Part shown: positions 34,780 to 43,225 of the stretch, in pieces
How the letters are laid out: each line of letters begins with the position of its first letter
Position numbering within the stretch: the stretch's first letter is position 1
Assembly (NCBI RefSeq): GCF_008123425.1
Contig: NZ_VSSS01000026.1
Span: forward strand, 185,730 to 249,729
Reading direction: 5' to 3'
Length of the DNA: 64,000 nucleotides
From: Bradyrhizobium rifense
GTDB taxonomy: Bacteria > Pseudomonadota > Alphaproteobacteria > Rhizobiales > Xanthobacteraceae
Translations under genes and position numbers: made by a program
The notes under the pieces: model-generated
Database searches by the model: none
Seen by the model: the letters and a program-made list of their open reading frames with translations, nothing else
What the model was told of the DNA's origin: nothing

Positions 34780-35288
34780 CAGGATGAACCCGCAGGACCG
34801 ATCCGGAACAAGGCTTGCCCCGCTTCGATCTCGTCACCGTTCTCCGCGAGGATCGCGAGCACGACACCGGGCGCCTCGGCGGCGATGTCGATGAAGGTCT
34901 TCATCGCTTCGATGATGCAGATCTTCTGCCCGGCCTCGATCCGCGCGCCGACCTCGACCAGCGGCGGCTCGTCCGGCGCTGCAGCCCGGTAGAAGACGCC
35001 GTGCATCGGTGCTGGCACGACGATGTCGGCAGTCACCTCGGGAGCTGGGCTTTCGTGGTGATCGAGAGCGGCGGCCTCGATCGTGACCCCGTTTGCAGGC
35101 TGTGCCGGGGCCGCAGGCGCTCCCGCAGACGCGCGCTTGAGAATGCGAATGCGGGTGCCGTCCTGCGTGAGGTCCAGCTCCGCGATGGAGGAGCGCGTAA
35201 CGAGATCGACGAGTTGTTCGATTTTGGCGAGGTCCACAGTCACGCTCCGCGTTGACGGCCTGTCGAGTTCGGGGCGTTCATGTGTCAC
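34779..35288 (-). CDS. biotin carboxyl carrier protein (biotinylatable)
   Basis: A 169-residue BCCP. After an N-terminal helix (LAKIEQLVDLVTRSSIAELD) and an alanine/proline linker, the biotinyl domain (about 88-165) contains CIIEAMKTFIDIAAEAPG, with acceptor Lys130. The motif is EAMKT rather than the common EAMKM. It starts at GTG 35288 overlapping the SDR stop and ends on the biotin carboxylase ATG. It is probably the working carrier for this operon, in contrast to the lysine-less protein at 31375-31800. Confidence 0.9.
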   Translation of the reverse strand: MTHERPELDRPSTRSVTVDLAKIEQLVDLVTRSSIAELDLTQDGTRIRILKRASAGAPAAPAQPANGVTIEAAALDHHESPAPEVTADIVVPAPMHGVFYRAAAPDEPPLVEVGARIEAGQKICIIEAMKTFIDIAAEAPGVVLAILAENGDEIEAGQALFRIGPAGSS

Positions 35289-36043
35289 TCGGCCGGCGGC
35301 CGGCCCTTCTGTGCAAAATTGAGGCCGCCGACGACCTGCTGGGTCGGCAGCACTTCCATGAAGGCGACATTCATGCGCGCCGGCGATCCGACCGCGAATG
35401 CGATCGAATTGGCGATGTCCTCGGGCTGAAGTGCATCATAATCGTCGAAGAAGCGACGCTTGGCTTCGGCCAGGTCACCGAGCAGCCGGCCGAAAACCTC
35501 GGTCTCGACCCGGGCCGGCGATATCTCGGTGACGCGAACCCTGGTCCCGTAGAGATCGACACGCAACTGCTGCGACAGCGAATGAATGCCCGCTTTGGTG
35601 GCGTGATACACGGTATTTCCGCCGCCAAACGCGTAGTGACCGGCGATGGAGGAGATGTTGACGACGTGGCCTCGATCACGGTGCGCCATGCCCGGCACGA
35701 TCAGTCGCGTCAGATGCAGGACCGCGCGCAGATTGACGTCGATGAGCGCGTCCACGTCCTCAGGTGTCGTGTCCAGGATATTGCCGCGCCGGGACTGGCC
35801 GGCGTTGTTGACCAGGACGTCGAACTCGGCCGACTTCGCCAGTGCCGCAAGCGCGTCGAGGTCGCTGATGTCGACGGCACAGGGGCGGCATCCGGTCTCC
35901 GCGGACAGGGCGCTCAGGCGGGTGGCGTCGCGGGCCACGGCGTGGACTTCGAGCCCTTCCGCACGCAGGCGGCGAACCGTCGCTGCCCCTATTCCGGAGG
36001 ATGCGCCCGTCACCAGGGCCGTCCGATAGTCCGAAAATCCCAT
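35285..36043 (-). CDS. short-chain dehydrogenase/reductase, paralog B (head of the minus-strand Kip operon)
   Basis: A 252-residue SDR with TGASSGIG, NNAG, VNISSIAGHYAF and YHATK. It is very similar to the SDR at 22562-23365 (shared VLVNNAGQSRRGNILDT, AGIHSLSQQLRVDLYGT), but lacks that copy's insert and diverges after residue 185. ATG 36043 follows a GAGGAG site. It is first gene of the operon SDR-BCCP-biotin carboxylase-KipI-KipA-BCCP-like. The LysR gene is divergent, so the roughly 180 bases between them should contain both promoters. Confidence 0.9.
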   Translation of the reverse strand: MGFSDYRTALVTGASSGIGAATVRRLRAEGLEVHAVARDATRLSALSAETGCRPCAVDISDLDALAALAKSAEFDVLVNNAGQSRRGNILDTTPEDVDALIDVNLRAVLHLTRLIVPGMAHRDRGHVVNISSIAGHYAFGGGNTVYHATKAGIHSLSQQLRVDLYGTRVRVTEISPARVETEVFGRLLGDLAEAKRRFFDDYDALQPEDIANSIAFAVGSPARMNVAFMEVLPTQQVVGGLNFAQKGRPPAE

Positions 36044-36226
36044 CCGCGAGGGCTCCTCTGCTACCGTCCGACCCGCTGGTGGCGTCGGCTGCAACGCGAG
36101 CGGCGGACGAGTTCAGCACCAGCTATAGGCCCCTCAGGTTCCCGGTGGTAAGAACAATTCCTTCTGATCCCATAGCTTCAGCCTATTGCTGCATTGCTCC
36201 CTGACTGGATATCCGGAGACGCCGTA

Positions 36227-37213
36227 TTGGATACGAAACGTTTGGAGGCCTTCATCAAGGTCGTGGATCTCGGCAGCATGACGAGCGCGGCGAAGGTGCT
36301 GAATGTCGCCCAGCCAGCCCTGAGCCAGCACATTGCGAGCCTGGAGGCGGACTTCAAGTGCAAGCTGCTCGACCGCAGCGCCCGCGGCGTCAAGCCCACC
36401 GAGGCCGGACGAATCCTCTATCGTTATGCCAAGTCGATCCAGCGGCAGATCGAAGAGGCCAGGCGCACCATCCTGGACAACAAGCCGGAGCTGACCGGCA
36501 ACGTCACGATCGGTCTGGCGCCGCTCAGCTCGGCGGCATTGCTGGCGACCCCGCTGCTGATGCGGGTGCGCGAACGCTATCCCGGCATCGTGCCGCACAT
36601 TTACGACAGCTCCGGGGTCATGCTCAGCGAGATGATGCTGAAGGGGAGCATGGATATGGCCGTCCTCTACGGCGATCGCCCGGTCACCGGTCTCGATTAC
36701 AAGCCGCTGATGCGCGAGTACTTTTATCTTGTCGCGCCCCGCAGCGCGTATCCGGACCAGATGCCTCCGGAGGAAATTTCGGCGTCGGAGGTCGCGCAAT
36801 TCGACCTGCTTCTTCCGTATCGGGAATCCTTCCTGCGACAGACGGTCGAGCGTGTCTGCGCCGAGGTGGGACTTCGCCCGCGCATCGTCGCCGAGATCCA
36901 TTCCCAATCGACCCTCTCTTCGGCAATTGCAGCCGGCGTCGGGGCGGCAGTGCTGCCCATGTCGATCGCAAGGGAGTTGCCGAACCTCGACGAGCTCTGC
37001 ATTCGGCGGATCAACGCGCCGTCGGCCTCGCAGCAGATGTCGCTATGCATTTCCGATAACGCTGCGTTGTCCGATGCGGCATTCGCTGTCTACAAGATAT
37101 TGCTCGAGATCATCGTCAAGACGTGGGGGCCGTTTGATCTCCACCTCGGCTCGGCTGCCATCGTCGCGGACGGCCCAACGTCGCCTCTGGATGGACCGAA
37201 GGACGAGCCATAA
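36227..37213 (+). CDS. LysR family transcriptional regulator
   Basis: A 328-residue LysR regulator. The helix-turn-helix lies at about residues 15-40 (GSMTSAAKVLNVAQPALSQH), followed by the effector-binding domain (NVTIGLAPLSSAALL onward; GVGAAVLPMSIARELP near the C-terminus). This resembles the Nac/CatM-like group. TTG 36227 was chosen because GGAG lies nine bases before it and the protein then begins DTKRLEAFIKV; an earlier TTG (36194) has no site. It is divergent from the Kip/biotin operon and upstream of the RraA-like gene, so it could regulate either or both. Confidence 0.9.
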   Translation: MDTKRLEAFIKVVDLGSMTSAAKVLNVAQPALSQHIASLEADFKCKLLDRSARGVKPTEAGRILYRYAKSIQRQIEEARRTILDNKPELTGNVTIGLAPLSSAALLATPLLMRVRERYPGIVPHIYDSSGVMLSEMMLKGSMDMAVLYGDRPVTGLDYKPLMREYFYLVAPRSAYPDQMPPEEISASEVAQFDLLLPYRESFLRQTVERVCAEVGLRPRIVAEIHSQSTLSSAIAAGVGAAVLPMSIARELPNLDELCIRRINAPSASQQMSLCISDNAALSDAAFAVYKILLEIIVKTWGPFDLHLGSAAIVADGPTSPLDGPKDEP

Positions 37214-37309
37214 CGAAACACGATGCGGCAATCCTAAAATCTGAATTTGCCGCCTCAAGGCGGTTGGTTATGGAGGTGTAACAGAAGTCGCGACCGCAAG
37301 GAGGTTATC

Positions 37310-37981
37310 ATGGTGCATGTGATCAGGACATTCGATCGGCCCGCCGCCGAGCTTGTCGAGCGCATCAAGAAGTTTCCTCCGTCCACCCTTCACGAAGCGC
37401 AGGGGCGATTGGGCGCTCTGACGTCCCGCATCAAGCCGATCTATTCCGGGATGCGCGCCTGCGGACCGGCGCTGACGGTGAGCTGCCACCCGGCCGACAA
37501 CATGATGCTGATCACGGCGATTTCGCTGGCCAAGCCCGGCGACGTGCTCGTGGTGAGCGCGGGCGATCATCCCGAGCAGGGTGGCTTCGGCGAGGTGCTG
37601 GCGACGGCCTGCGTTGCCAAGGGCATCGTCGGCCTGGTCACGGATGCCGGCGTTCGCGACGGTCTTGCGGTGCGTGACACCGGCTTCAACGTCTTCTCCT
37701 ACGGCCTCTGCATGAAAGGCACCGTCAAGGAGACGCTCGGCACCATCAATCAGCCGATCGTCATCGGCGGCATTGCCGTCCGCCCCGGCGATATCGTCAG
37801 TGCCGATGACGACGGCGTCGTGATCGTGCCGAAGGAGAACATCGCCGACGTCTGCGTCAAGTCTGCGGCGCGCGAGGACAAGGAAGCCGGCGTGATGAAG
37901 GCGCTCAAGGCTGGCGGCGACATCCTCGAACTCTCCGGCATCGGCAAGGTGCTGGAAGCCAAGGGCTGCACGTTCGGCTAG
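37310..37981 (+). CDS. RraA/HMG-CHA aldolase family protein (4-carboxy-4-hydroxy-2-oxoadipate aldolase-like)
   Basis: A 223-residue RraA-fold protein. The metal and substrate motif VTDAGVRDG, HPADNMMLITAISLAKPGDVLVV and SADDDGVVIVPKENI resemble class II aldolases that split 4-carboxy-4-hydroxy-2-oxoadipate or decarboxylate oxaloacetate. The family also contains non-enzymatic RraA, but the C-terminal extension (ARED...AGVMKALKAGGDILELSG) favours an enzyme. AAGGAGGTTATC is an excellent ribosome site for ATG 37310. It follows the LysR gene by 96 bases and precedes the NHL gene by 20. Confidence 0.87.
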   Translation: MVHVIRTFDRPAAELVERIKKFPPSTLHEAQGRLGALTSRIKPIYSGMRACGPALTVSCHPADNMMLITAISLAKPGDVLVVSAGDHPEQGGFGEVLATACVAKGIVGLVTDAGVRDGLAVRDTGFNVFSYGLCMKGTVKETLGTINQPIVIGGIAVRPGDIVSADDDGVVIVPKENIADVCVKSAAREDKEAGVMKALKAGGDILELSGIGKVLEAKGCTFG

Positions 37982-38001
37982 GCCGTTCCGCGTCGCTTGC
38001 A

Positions 38002-39003
38002 ATGAAGGGGAATCAGGTGGCAGCCATTCTCGGCTCGGGTGAGCACCGCTACCGCGTCGTTGACAATTGGGCGAAGCTGCCGGATGGCTGGCAGCTCACC
38101 GACGTCGCCTCCGTCGCCGTCGACAGCAAGGATCGCATCTACGTCTTCAACCGCGGCGCCCATCCGATGGTGGTGTTCGACCGCGACGGCAATTTCCTGC
38201 GCAGCTGGGGCGAGGGGCTTTTTTCGCGCGCCCACGGCCTGCACATCGATGCCGACGACAATCTCTACTGTACCGACGACGGCGACCACACCGTGCGAAA
38301 ATGCACGACGGACGGCAAGGTGCTGCTGACGATCGGCGTCCCCGAAAAGCCCGCGCCGTTCATGAGCGGCGATCCCTTCCATCGCTGCACCCACACGGCC
38401 TTGTCGCCGCAGGGCGAGATCTACGTCTCCGACGGCTATGGCAACGCCCGCATCCACAAATTCACGCCGGACGGCAAGCTGATCAGGAGCTGGGGCGCGC
38501 CTGGCACCGATCCTGGCCAGTTCAACATCGTGCACAATATCGTCGCTGATGCCGACGGCTGGGTCTATGTCGCCGATCGCGAGAACCATCGCGTGCAGGT
38601 GTTCGACGGCAATGGAAAATACGAGACGCAGTGGAACAATCTGCACCGGCCGTGCGCATTGTGCTGTTGTGGCGGCGGGAGGAACCCCACCTTCGTCATT
38701 GGCGAGCTCGGCCCCGCCATGCCGGTCAACCGCAAGGTGCCCAATCTCGGCCCGCGGCTGTCGATCGTTGACGCCAAGGGCAAGCGCATCGCGCGGCTCG
38801 GCGGCGAGGATGGCCCCGGTCTTGCCAGCGGCAAGTTCCTCGCGCCGCATGGGATCGCGCTGGACTCCAGAGGCGACATGTATGTTGGCGAGGTCGGCGT
38901 CACCGATTGGAAGACGAACTTTCCGGACGAGGACATGCCGGCCGTGGTCCGCACCTCGCGTTGCCTGCAGAAGCTGGAGCGCGTGGCTGAGGTCGCTCGT
39001 TAG
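38002..39003 (+). CDS. NHL-repeat beta-propeller protein
   Basis: A 333-residue NHL beta-propeller. Repeats such as VASVAVDSKDRIYVFNR, LHIDADDNLYCTDDGDHTV, GEIYVSDGYGNARIHKF and GWVYVADRENHRVQVFD resemble bacterial relatives of peptidyl-alpha-hydroxyglycine lyase. There is no signal peptide, so it is probably cytoplasmic. A run of cysteines (CALCCCGGG, about residue 219) is unusual and might bind a metal. It follows the RraA-like gene closely and is probably cotranscribed. The reaction, if any, is unknown; a lactonase or lyase role is possible. Confidence 0.85.
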   Translation: MKGNQVAAILGSGEHRYRVVDNWAKLPDGWQLTDVASVAVDSKDRIYVFNRGAHPMVVFDRDGNFLRSWGEGLFSRAHGLHIDADDNLYCTDDGDHTVRKCTTDGKVLLTIGVPEKPAPFMSGDPFHRCTHTALSPQGEIYVSDGYGNARIHKFTPDGKLIRSWGAPGTDPGQFNIVHNIVADADGWVYVADRENHRVQVFDGNGKYETQWNNLHRPCALCCCGGGRNPTFVIGELGPAMPVNRKVPNLGPRLSIVDAKGKRIARLGGEDGPGLASGKFLAPHGIALDSRGDMYVGEVGVTDWKTNFPDEDMPAVVRTSRCLQKLERVAEVAR

Positions 39004-39231
39004 GCAAGTTCCAAAAGTCGAAAACAACCCCATGCACAGTAGCCAAGTGGCTGCAATTCAAGACGGTCAAGTCGCGGATACGGATTTTACGAAATTTGGT
39101 TGACCCGTCGGGCAAAACAGGTGCATGATGGCATCATGGCACGACCGGCTCCGCAAACGGGTTCGGCGGCTATGACGTCGGGATCGGGGCTTCCGGCGCC
39201 GACGCGGCGTCCACACGGTGTCTGTGAGCAA

Positions 39232-39741
39232 TTATTCCGCCGCCACGAGCGGAATCGGAAGCGCGGTAATCGACTTGATCTTCTCCATCGCGAAGCGCGA
39301 GGTGACGTTCTTGAGCGGCACGGCGTGGATCAGCTTCTTGTAGAACACGTCGTAGCTCTGCATGTCGGGAATGACCACGCGCAGCATGTAGTCGACATCG
39401 CCGGCCATTCGGTAGAATTCCATCACCTCGGGCATGGCGCTGACAGCGGCCGCGAAGCGCTTCAGCCAGGCATCGGAGTGATCGGAGCTCTCCACGGAGA
39501 CGAACACCGACAGGCCGAGGCCGATCTTGTTCTGGTCGACCAGCGCAACGCGCTTCTGGATGACACCATCGCCCTCGAGCCGTTGAATGCGCTTCCAGCA
39601 TGGCGTGGACGACAGGCCGACCCGGTCACCGATCTCGGCCACCGAAAGCGAGGCGTCCTCCTGAAGCACCGTCAGGATCTTGCGGTCGATCGCATCGAGG
39701 CGGCGGCCAGCCTCGGCGAGCTGCAAAGCAGCGTCGGTCAT
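39232..39741 (-). CDS. Lrp/AsnC family transcriptional regulator
   Basis: A 169-residue Lrp-type regulator. The N-terminal helix-turn-helix includes LSVAEIGDRVGLSSTPCWKRI, followed by the RAM/AsnC ligand domain (EVMEFYRMAGDVDYMLRVVI). It would sense an amino acid as an oligomer. ATG 39741 was chosen. Upstream on the same strand, 54 bases away, is a putative 50-codon gene. No target genes are evident; it could govern the adjacent MetQ/monooxygenase operon. Confidence 0.92.
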   Translation of the reverse strand: MTDAALQLAEAGRRLDAIDRKILTVLQEDASLSVAEIGDRVGLSSTPCWKRIQRLEGDGVIQKRVALVDQNKIGLGLSVFVSVESSDHSDAWLKRFAAAVSAMPEVMEFYRMAGDVDYMLRVVIPDMQSYDVFYKKLIHAVPLKNVTSRFAMEKIKSITALPIPLVAAE

Positions 39742-39795
39742 GTCTTGTTACCTTTATGTCAGGGGAAGCGCGGGGCCGGCACTTCAGCAGAATTG

Positions 39796-39948
39796 TCAGC
39801 CGTGAGGCCCGAACAGGAAGATCTCGTATAGGTCGTCCTGATCGCCGCTCTCACCGCCTGTCTGCGGCCGCAGCGAGGGCCGAAACCATCCACGTGCTTG
39901 TTCGAGCCAGTTGGCGAAGCCGAGATGCAGCGAGACGATGTAGCTCAT
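39796..39948 (-). CDS. small hypothetical protein (50 residues)
   Basis: A 50-residue protein, MSYIVSLHLGFANWLEQARG at the N-terminus, acidic and glycine-rich towards the end (GGESGDQDDLYEIFLFGPHG). ATG 39948 is preceded by a good GGAGTGAAC site, the main reason for calling it. It may be cotranscribed with the Lrp gene. I do not recognise a family. The frame is open a further 63 codons upstream, but those codons read through apparently noncoding DNA. Confidence 0.45.
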   Translation of the reverse strand: MSYIVSLHLGFANWLEQARGWFRPSLRPQTGGESGDQDDLYEIFLFGPHG

Positions 39949-40147
39949 GTTCACTCCGGACGACATTGTAGGGCGAGAACCCCGCAACGCTATCACGGGT
40001 GACGAGACATTGAACATCGCCGGCCGTTGGCAACGATCAGTTTGGTTGGATCGCACTGAAGCTGTCATGTGTCCGAGCAGAAAATTCCATGGCGACGTTT
40101 CGCCGGGGACGATTTTCATGGGATTCAACGGGCGCAAAGGCGTTGGA

Positions 40148-40474
40148 TTAGTCGTTCGCGAGCAGTGCCAGGACGTCGGTGTGCCGCAGGCGTTGTGTGG
40201 AACCGGCGTTCAACGGTCGGCGACACGAGTCCGGTGACGTGACAATCATGGGCATGCCCATGCTGCCGAACGATGCGTAGAGCAGGCCCCGGTCGGAGCG
40301 CGCATGCAGATGTGCTCTCGTCATGAGACCGAGCACGAACAGGAACGCGATCGTCAGGACCAGCGGCAGGATCAAGGCCTCATGCCTGCCGATGCGATCC
40401 GTCACCGCTCTCGCCTCGATCGCCCGCTCGGCGGGAGAACGAAAACCGGTCCATTCCAGGGTGAATTCGAACAT
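40148..40474 (-). CDS. hypothetical single-pass membrane protein
   Basis: A 108-residue protein with one clear hydrophobic segment (about 35-51, LILPLVLTIAFLFVLGL) flanked by charged residues, so probably inner-membrane. AGGA lies about 13 bases before ATG 40474, and the gene begins 38 bases after the MetQ-like stop, consistent with an operon with that binding protein. I recognise no family. It is not a MetI-type permease, which has several membrane segments. Confidence 0.45.
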   Translation of the reverse strand: MFEFTLEWTGFRSPAERAIEARAVTDRIGRHEALILPLVLTIAFLFVLGLMTRAHLHARSDRGLLYASFGSMGMPMIVTSPDSCRRPLNAGSTQRLRHTDVLALLAND

Positions 40475-40511
40475 GCCGGCGCCGTTTCCTGCGGTTGCTC
40501 CGCATGTCCCT

Positions 40512-41327
40512 TCACTTCATGTAGTCGGGCAAGGTGAAGCCGTCATAGAAACGGTCGGCCAGGATCGCCGTCTTGAAGGTCGGCGATTTGTAGCCGGCGA
40601 CGATGTCCTGCGCCCAATCGGCGTTCGCGTTGGCCTTCTTCACGGCGAGAACGTTGATGTAGGGCGTCGTCATCTTCTCCAGCGCGAAAGCATTGGTCAG
40701 CTTCAGCCCGCTGAAGATCGCGAAATTGCCCTGGACAGCGGCGAAATCAACGTCGTCGAGCGCGCGCGGCGCCTGCGCGGCTTCGAGCGGCACGATCTTG
40801 ATGCCGCCGGGATTCTTGATGACGTCGAGCTCGCTGACGTCCACCGGCTTGCTGTCGCGGATCTCGATCAGGCCGAGGTCGCGCAGCACCCACAGCGCGC
40901 GCTGCAGATTGACCGGATCGTTCGGTACCGCGACGCTCGAACCCGGATTGATCGGCGTGCCCAGCGGATGCTTCTTCGAATAGAGGCCCATCGGCGGGGT
41001 GGGGACGTGGACGATACCGACGAGATCGGTCTTCTGCCGTTCGTTGTAGGAATCGAGAAAGATCGTGTGCTGCATCACATTGGCGTCAATCTCGGACTTG
41101 AACACCGCGTTGTTGGCTTCGAGGCCGGTCGAGAATTCGACGTAGCGGATCTTGTAACCTTTCTTCTTCAACTCTGGCTCGACGCCAATCTTGAACTCGT
41201 CGATATACGGCCCCGGCACGAAGCCGACCCGCAGCTCAGGCTTCGCGGGTTGCTGTGCCAAGGCGTCTCCGGCAGCGAAGGGGGTAAGAGCCAAAAGGCC
41301 GGAGAGGAGAAACAACGCTGTCTTCAT
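40512..41327 (-). CDS. MetQ/NlpA family periplasmic binding protein
   Basis: A 271-residue MetQ-like binding protein (LRVGFVPGPYIDEFKIGVEP, ANVMQHTIFLDSYNE, VAVPNDPVNLQRALWVL). The signal peptide ends ALA-QQ near residue 25 and has no lipobox cysteine, unlike most MetQ lipoproteins, so it should be soluble. Family members bind methionine or related sulfur compounds. No metN or metI homologue lies nearby. It follows a flavin monooxygenase gene by 45 bases, which points to an organosulfur ligand. Confidence 0.9.
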   Translation of the reverse strand: MKTALFLLSGLLALTPFAAGDALAQQPAKPELRVGFVPGPYIDEFKIGVEPELKKKGYKIRYVEFSTGLEANNAVFKSEIDANVMQHTIFLDSYNERQKTDLVGIVHVPTPPMGLYSKKHPLGTPINPGSSVAVPNDPVNLQRALWVLRDLGLIEIRDSKPVDVSELDVIKNPGGIKIVPLEAAQAPRALDDVDFAAVQGNFAIFSGLKLTNAFALEKMTTPYINVLAVKKANANADWAQDIVAGYKSPTFKTAILADRFYDGFTLPDYMK

Positions 41328-41372
41328 GTCTTCTTACTGGTCTCGAGTTGGGATGTGAGTGCGGAAGCGGTG

Positions 41373-42716
41373 TCAGGCGATCGCCTTGACCGCGTTGGAG
41401 TAGATGCTGGCGGGACGCGCGAGGCCGTAATGCTCGCGCAGCGTCGTGCCGGTGTAGTCCTCGCGGAACAGGCCGCGCTTGCGAAGGATCGGGACAACCT
41501 GCTCGGCAAAGACATCGAAGCCGCCGGGCAGCCAGGGCGGCATCACGTTGAAGCCATCCGCCGCGCCGCTCTCGAACCAGGTCTGGATATTGTCGGCGAT
41601 CTTCTCCGGCGTGCCGGCAATGACCCAGTGGCCACGCGCGCCGGCAAGGCGCTGTACCAGCTGGCGAATGGTCGGCTTCTCGCGATCGACGATGTCGACC
41701 ACGAGCTTGAAGCGGCTGGCGACGCCGCGCACGCTTGCGGTGTCGATGAGGTGGCGTGGAACCGGCCCGTCGAGATCGTAACCGGTGAGATCGACGCCGA
41801 TCATCTGGCGTAGCTGGGCCAGCGAATATTCGGGCTGGATCAACTCGTTGAATTCGTCCTGGAGGCGGTCCGCCTCGGCCTGCGTGCTGCCAATGAACGG
41901 GCTGATCCCGGGCAGGATCTTGATTTCATCCGGACCGCGGTCGAAGGTTCGGGCCTGGCGCTTGATGTCGGCGTAGAACGCCTTCGCCGAGTCCAGGGTT
42001 TGATGCGCCGTGAAGATCGCCTCGGCATATCGGGCGGCGAAGGCGCGGCCGTCGTCGGAGGCGCCGGCCTGCACATAGACCGGCCGGCCCTGCGGCACGC
42101 GCGAGATGTTCAGCGGGCCGCGCACGCGAAAGTGCTTGCCGACATGGTCGAGCGCATGGATCTTGCTGGTATCGGCGAAGATGCCCGACGCGGGATCGTT
42201 GACGAGTGCGTCGTCCTCCCAGCTGTCCCAGAGACGCGAGATCACATCGAGGTATTCGCGGGCGCGCTCGTAGCGCTCGTGGTGAGGCGGATGCTCGGGC
42301 AGCCCAAAGTTCTGAGCGGCCTGGGGCGCGCTGGTGGTGACGATGTTCCAGCCGGCACGGCCTCGGCTGAGATGATCGAGCGAGGCAAACAGGCGCGCCA
42401 GATTATACGGCTCGGTATAGGTCGTAGACGCCGTTGCGATCAGCCCGATGCGCTTGGTCACCGCCGCGATCGCGGCAAGCCAGGTAATCGGCTCGAAGCG
42501 AAAGCGCTGGGCGTAGCGGACGTTGTCGGCCAGCGCGGGGCCATCGGCAAAGAAGATGGCGTCGAACTTGCTGGCCTCGGCGCGCTGCGCCAGCTCCTGA
42601 TAATGCGTGATGTCGAGAATGCGGTCTGGTTCGGATCCCTTGTAACGCCACGCGGCCTCGTGGTGGCCACCGGGATAGATGAAGAGATTGAGAACAAGCT
42701 GCCGTTGGTTGCTCAT
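41373..42716 (-). CDS. NtaA/SnaA/DszA-type flavin-dependent monooxygenase (copy 1)
   Basis: A 447-residue luciferase-like monooxygenase. DszA/NtaA-family marks are WRYKGSEPDRILDITHYQELA, FDAIFFADGPAL, ASLDHLSRGRAGWNIVTTSA and RPVYVQAGASDDGRAFAARY. It would use reduced FMN from a partner reductase (a candidate is encoded at 47897-48469) to oxidise a sulfur or nitrogen compound. ATG 42716 was chosen; a start ten codons earlier is possible. It is similar to the enzymes at 53727-55067 and 58831-60237, more closely to the former. Confidence 0.9.
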   Translation of the reverse strand: MSNQRQLVLNLFIYPGGHHEAAWRYKGSEPDRILDITHYQELAQRAEASKFDAIFFADGPALADNVRYAQRFRFEPITWLAAIAAVTKRIGLIATASTTYTEPYNLARLFASLDHLSRGRAGWNIVTTSAPQAAQNFGLPEHPPHHERYERAREYLDVISRLWDSWEDDALVNDPASGIFADTSKIHALDHVGKHFRVRGPLNISRVPQGRPVYVQAGASDDGRAFAARYAEAIFTAHQTLDSAKAFYADIKRQARTFDRGPDEIKILPGISPFIGSTQAEADRLQDEFNELIQPEYSLAQLRQMIGVDLTGYDLDGPVPRHLIDTASVRGVASRFKLVVDIVDREKPTIRQLVQRLAGARGHWVIAGTPEKIADNIQTWFESGAADGFNVMPPWLPGGFDVFAEQVVPILRKRGLFREDYTGTTLREHYGLARPASIYSNAVKAIA

Positions 42717-43225
42717 GTCAAAATGTTCCTGGGTCGGCCTGCGCAAAATCTATGTCGGCGCTCACATCGTTGTCGATGGAATGGATTTGCGTTGTTGAGT
42801 GCGGTGCGAGCAGGAACTTGCGATAAAACCTGCAAACGTAGATCGCGCGCCGTGCGCCCGTTGGTGTGTTCGAGATATGCATGTCCAGGCGAACGCCGCG
42901 GGTGGCGACAATGCTGTGCCTTCCAGCGAGTGCGGTTCCGCGTTTCGCTGTTGCCGATTTCGCGAATGCAACTATTCCCCGCACCGTTCAAACTTTGGAA
43001 GCCATTTCCGAAAGCCTTGAGCTAGCATCCTCAGACTGAATGCGAGGCTGCATTGATGCAGCCGCCACGGAAAGATCCCGCCAGACGCGATCGCCGCCAG
43101 AGCAGACGGCGAGCGCGCAAGAGGATCGATCTTCATCGTCACCTGTTTCCACTCCGCCATCGCGTCAGCGATCGGCGAACGGCGGAGCCTTGTTCAAATC
43201 GGATCGCGGTCTCGGGGAAGATGAC
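42717..43225. other. 509-bp intergenic region between divergent sulfur operons
   Basis: No protein-coding gene is convincing here. Several frames are open, but they lack homology and ribosome sites, and the frame of the TauD gene is merely open upstream of its real start. The region must carry promoters for the monooxygenase/MetQ operon (minus) and the TauD/Ssu operon (plus). A perfect 18-bp palindrome lies at 43046-43063. Confidence 0.6.
43046..43063. promoter_or_regulatory. 18-bp palindrome upstream of the TauD operon
   Basis: GGCTGCAT-TG-ATGCAGCC is a perfect 8-bp inverted repeat with a 2-base centre, 163 bases before the TauD start. It could be an operator for a sulfur-responsive regulator or form a leader hairpin. 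No copy was noticed before the other sulfur operons, so the assignment is weak. Confidence 0.35.

Noticed and set aside
39125..39137. ATGATGGCATCAT palindrome downstream of the NHL gene
   Set aside because: Short 6-bp arms with one central base, no T-run and no clear regulatory partner.
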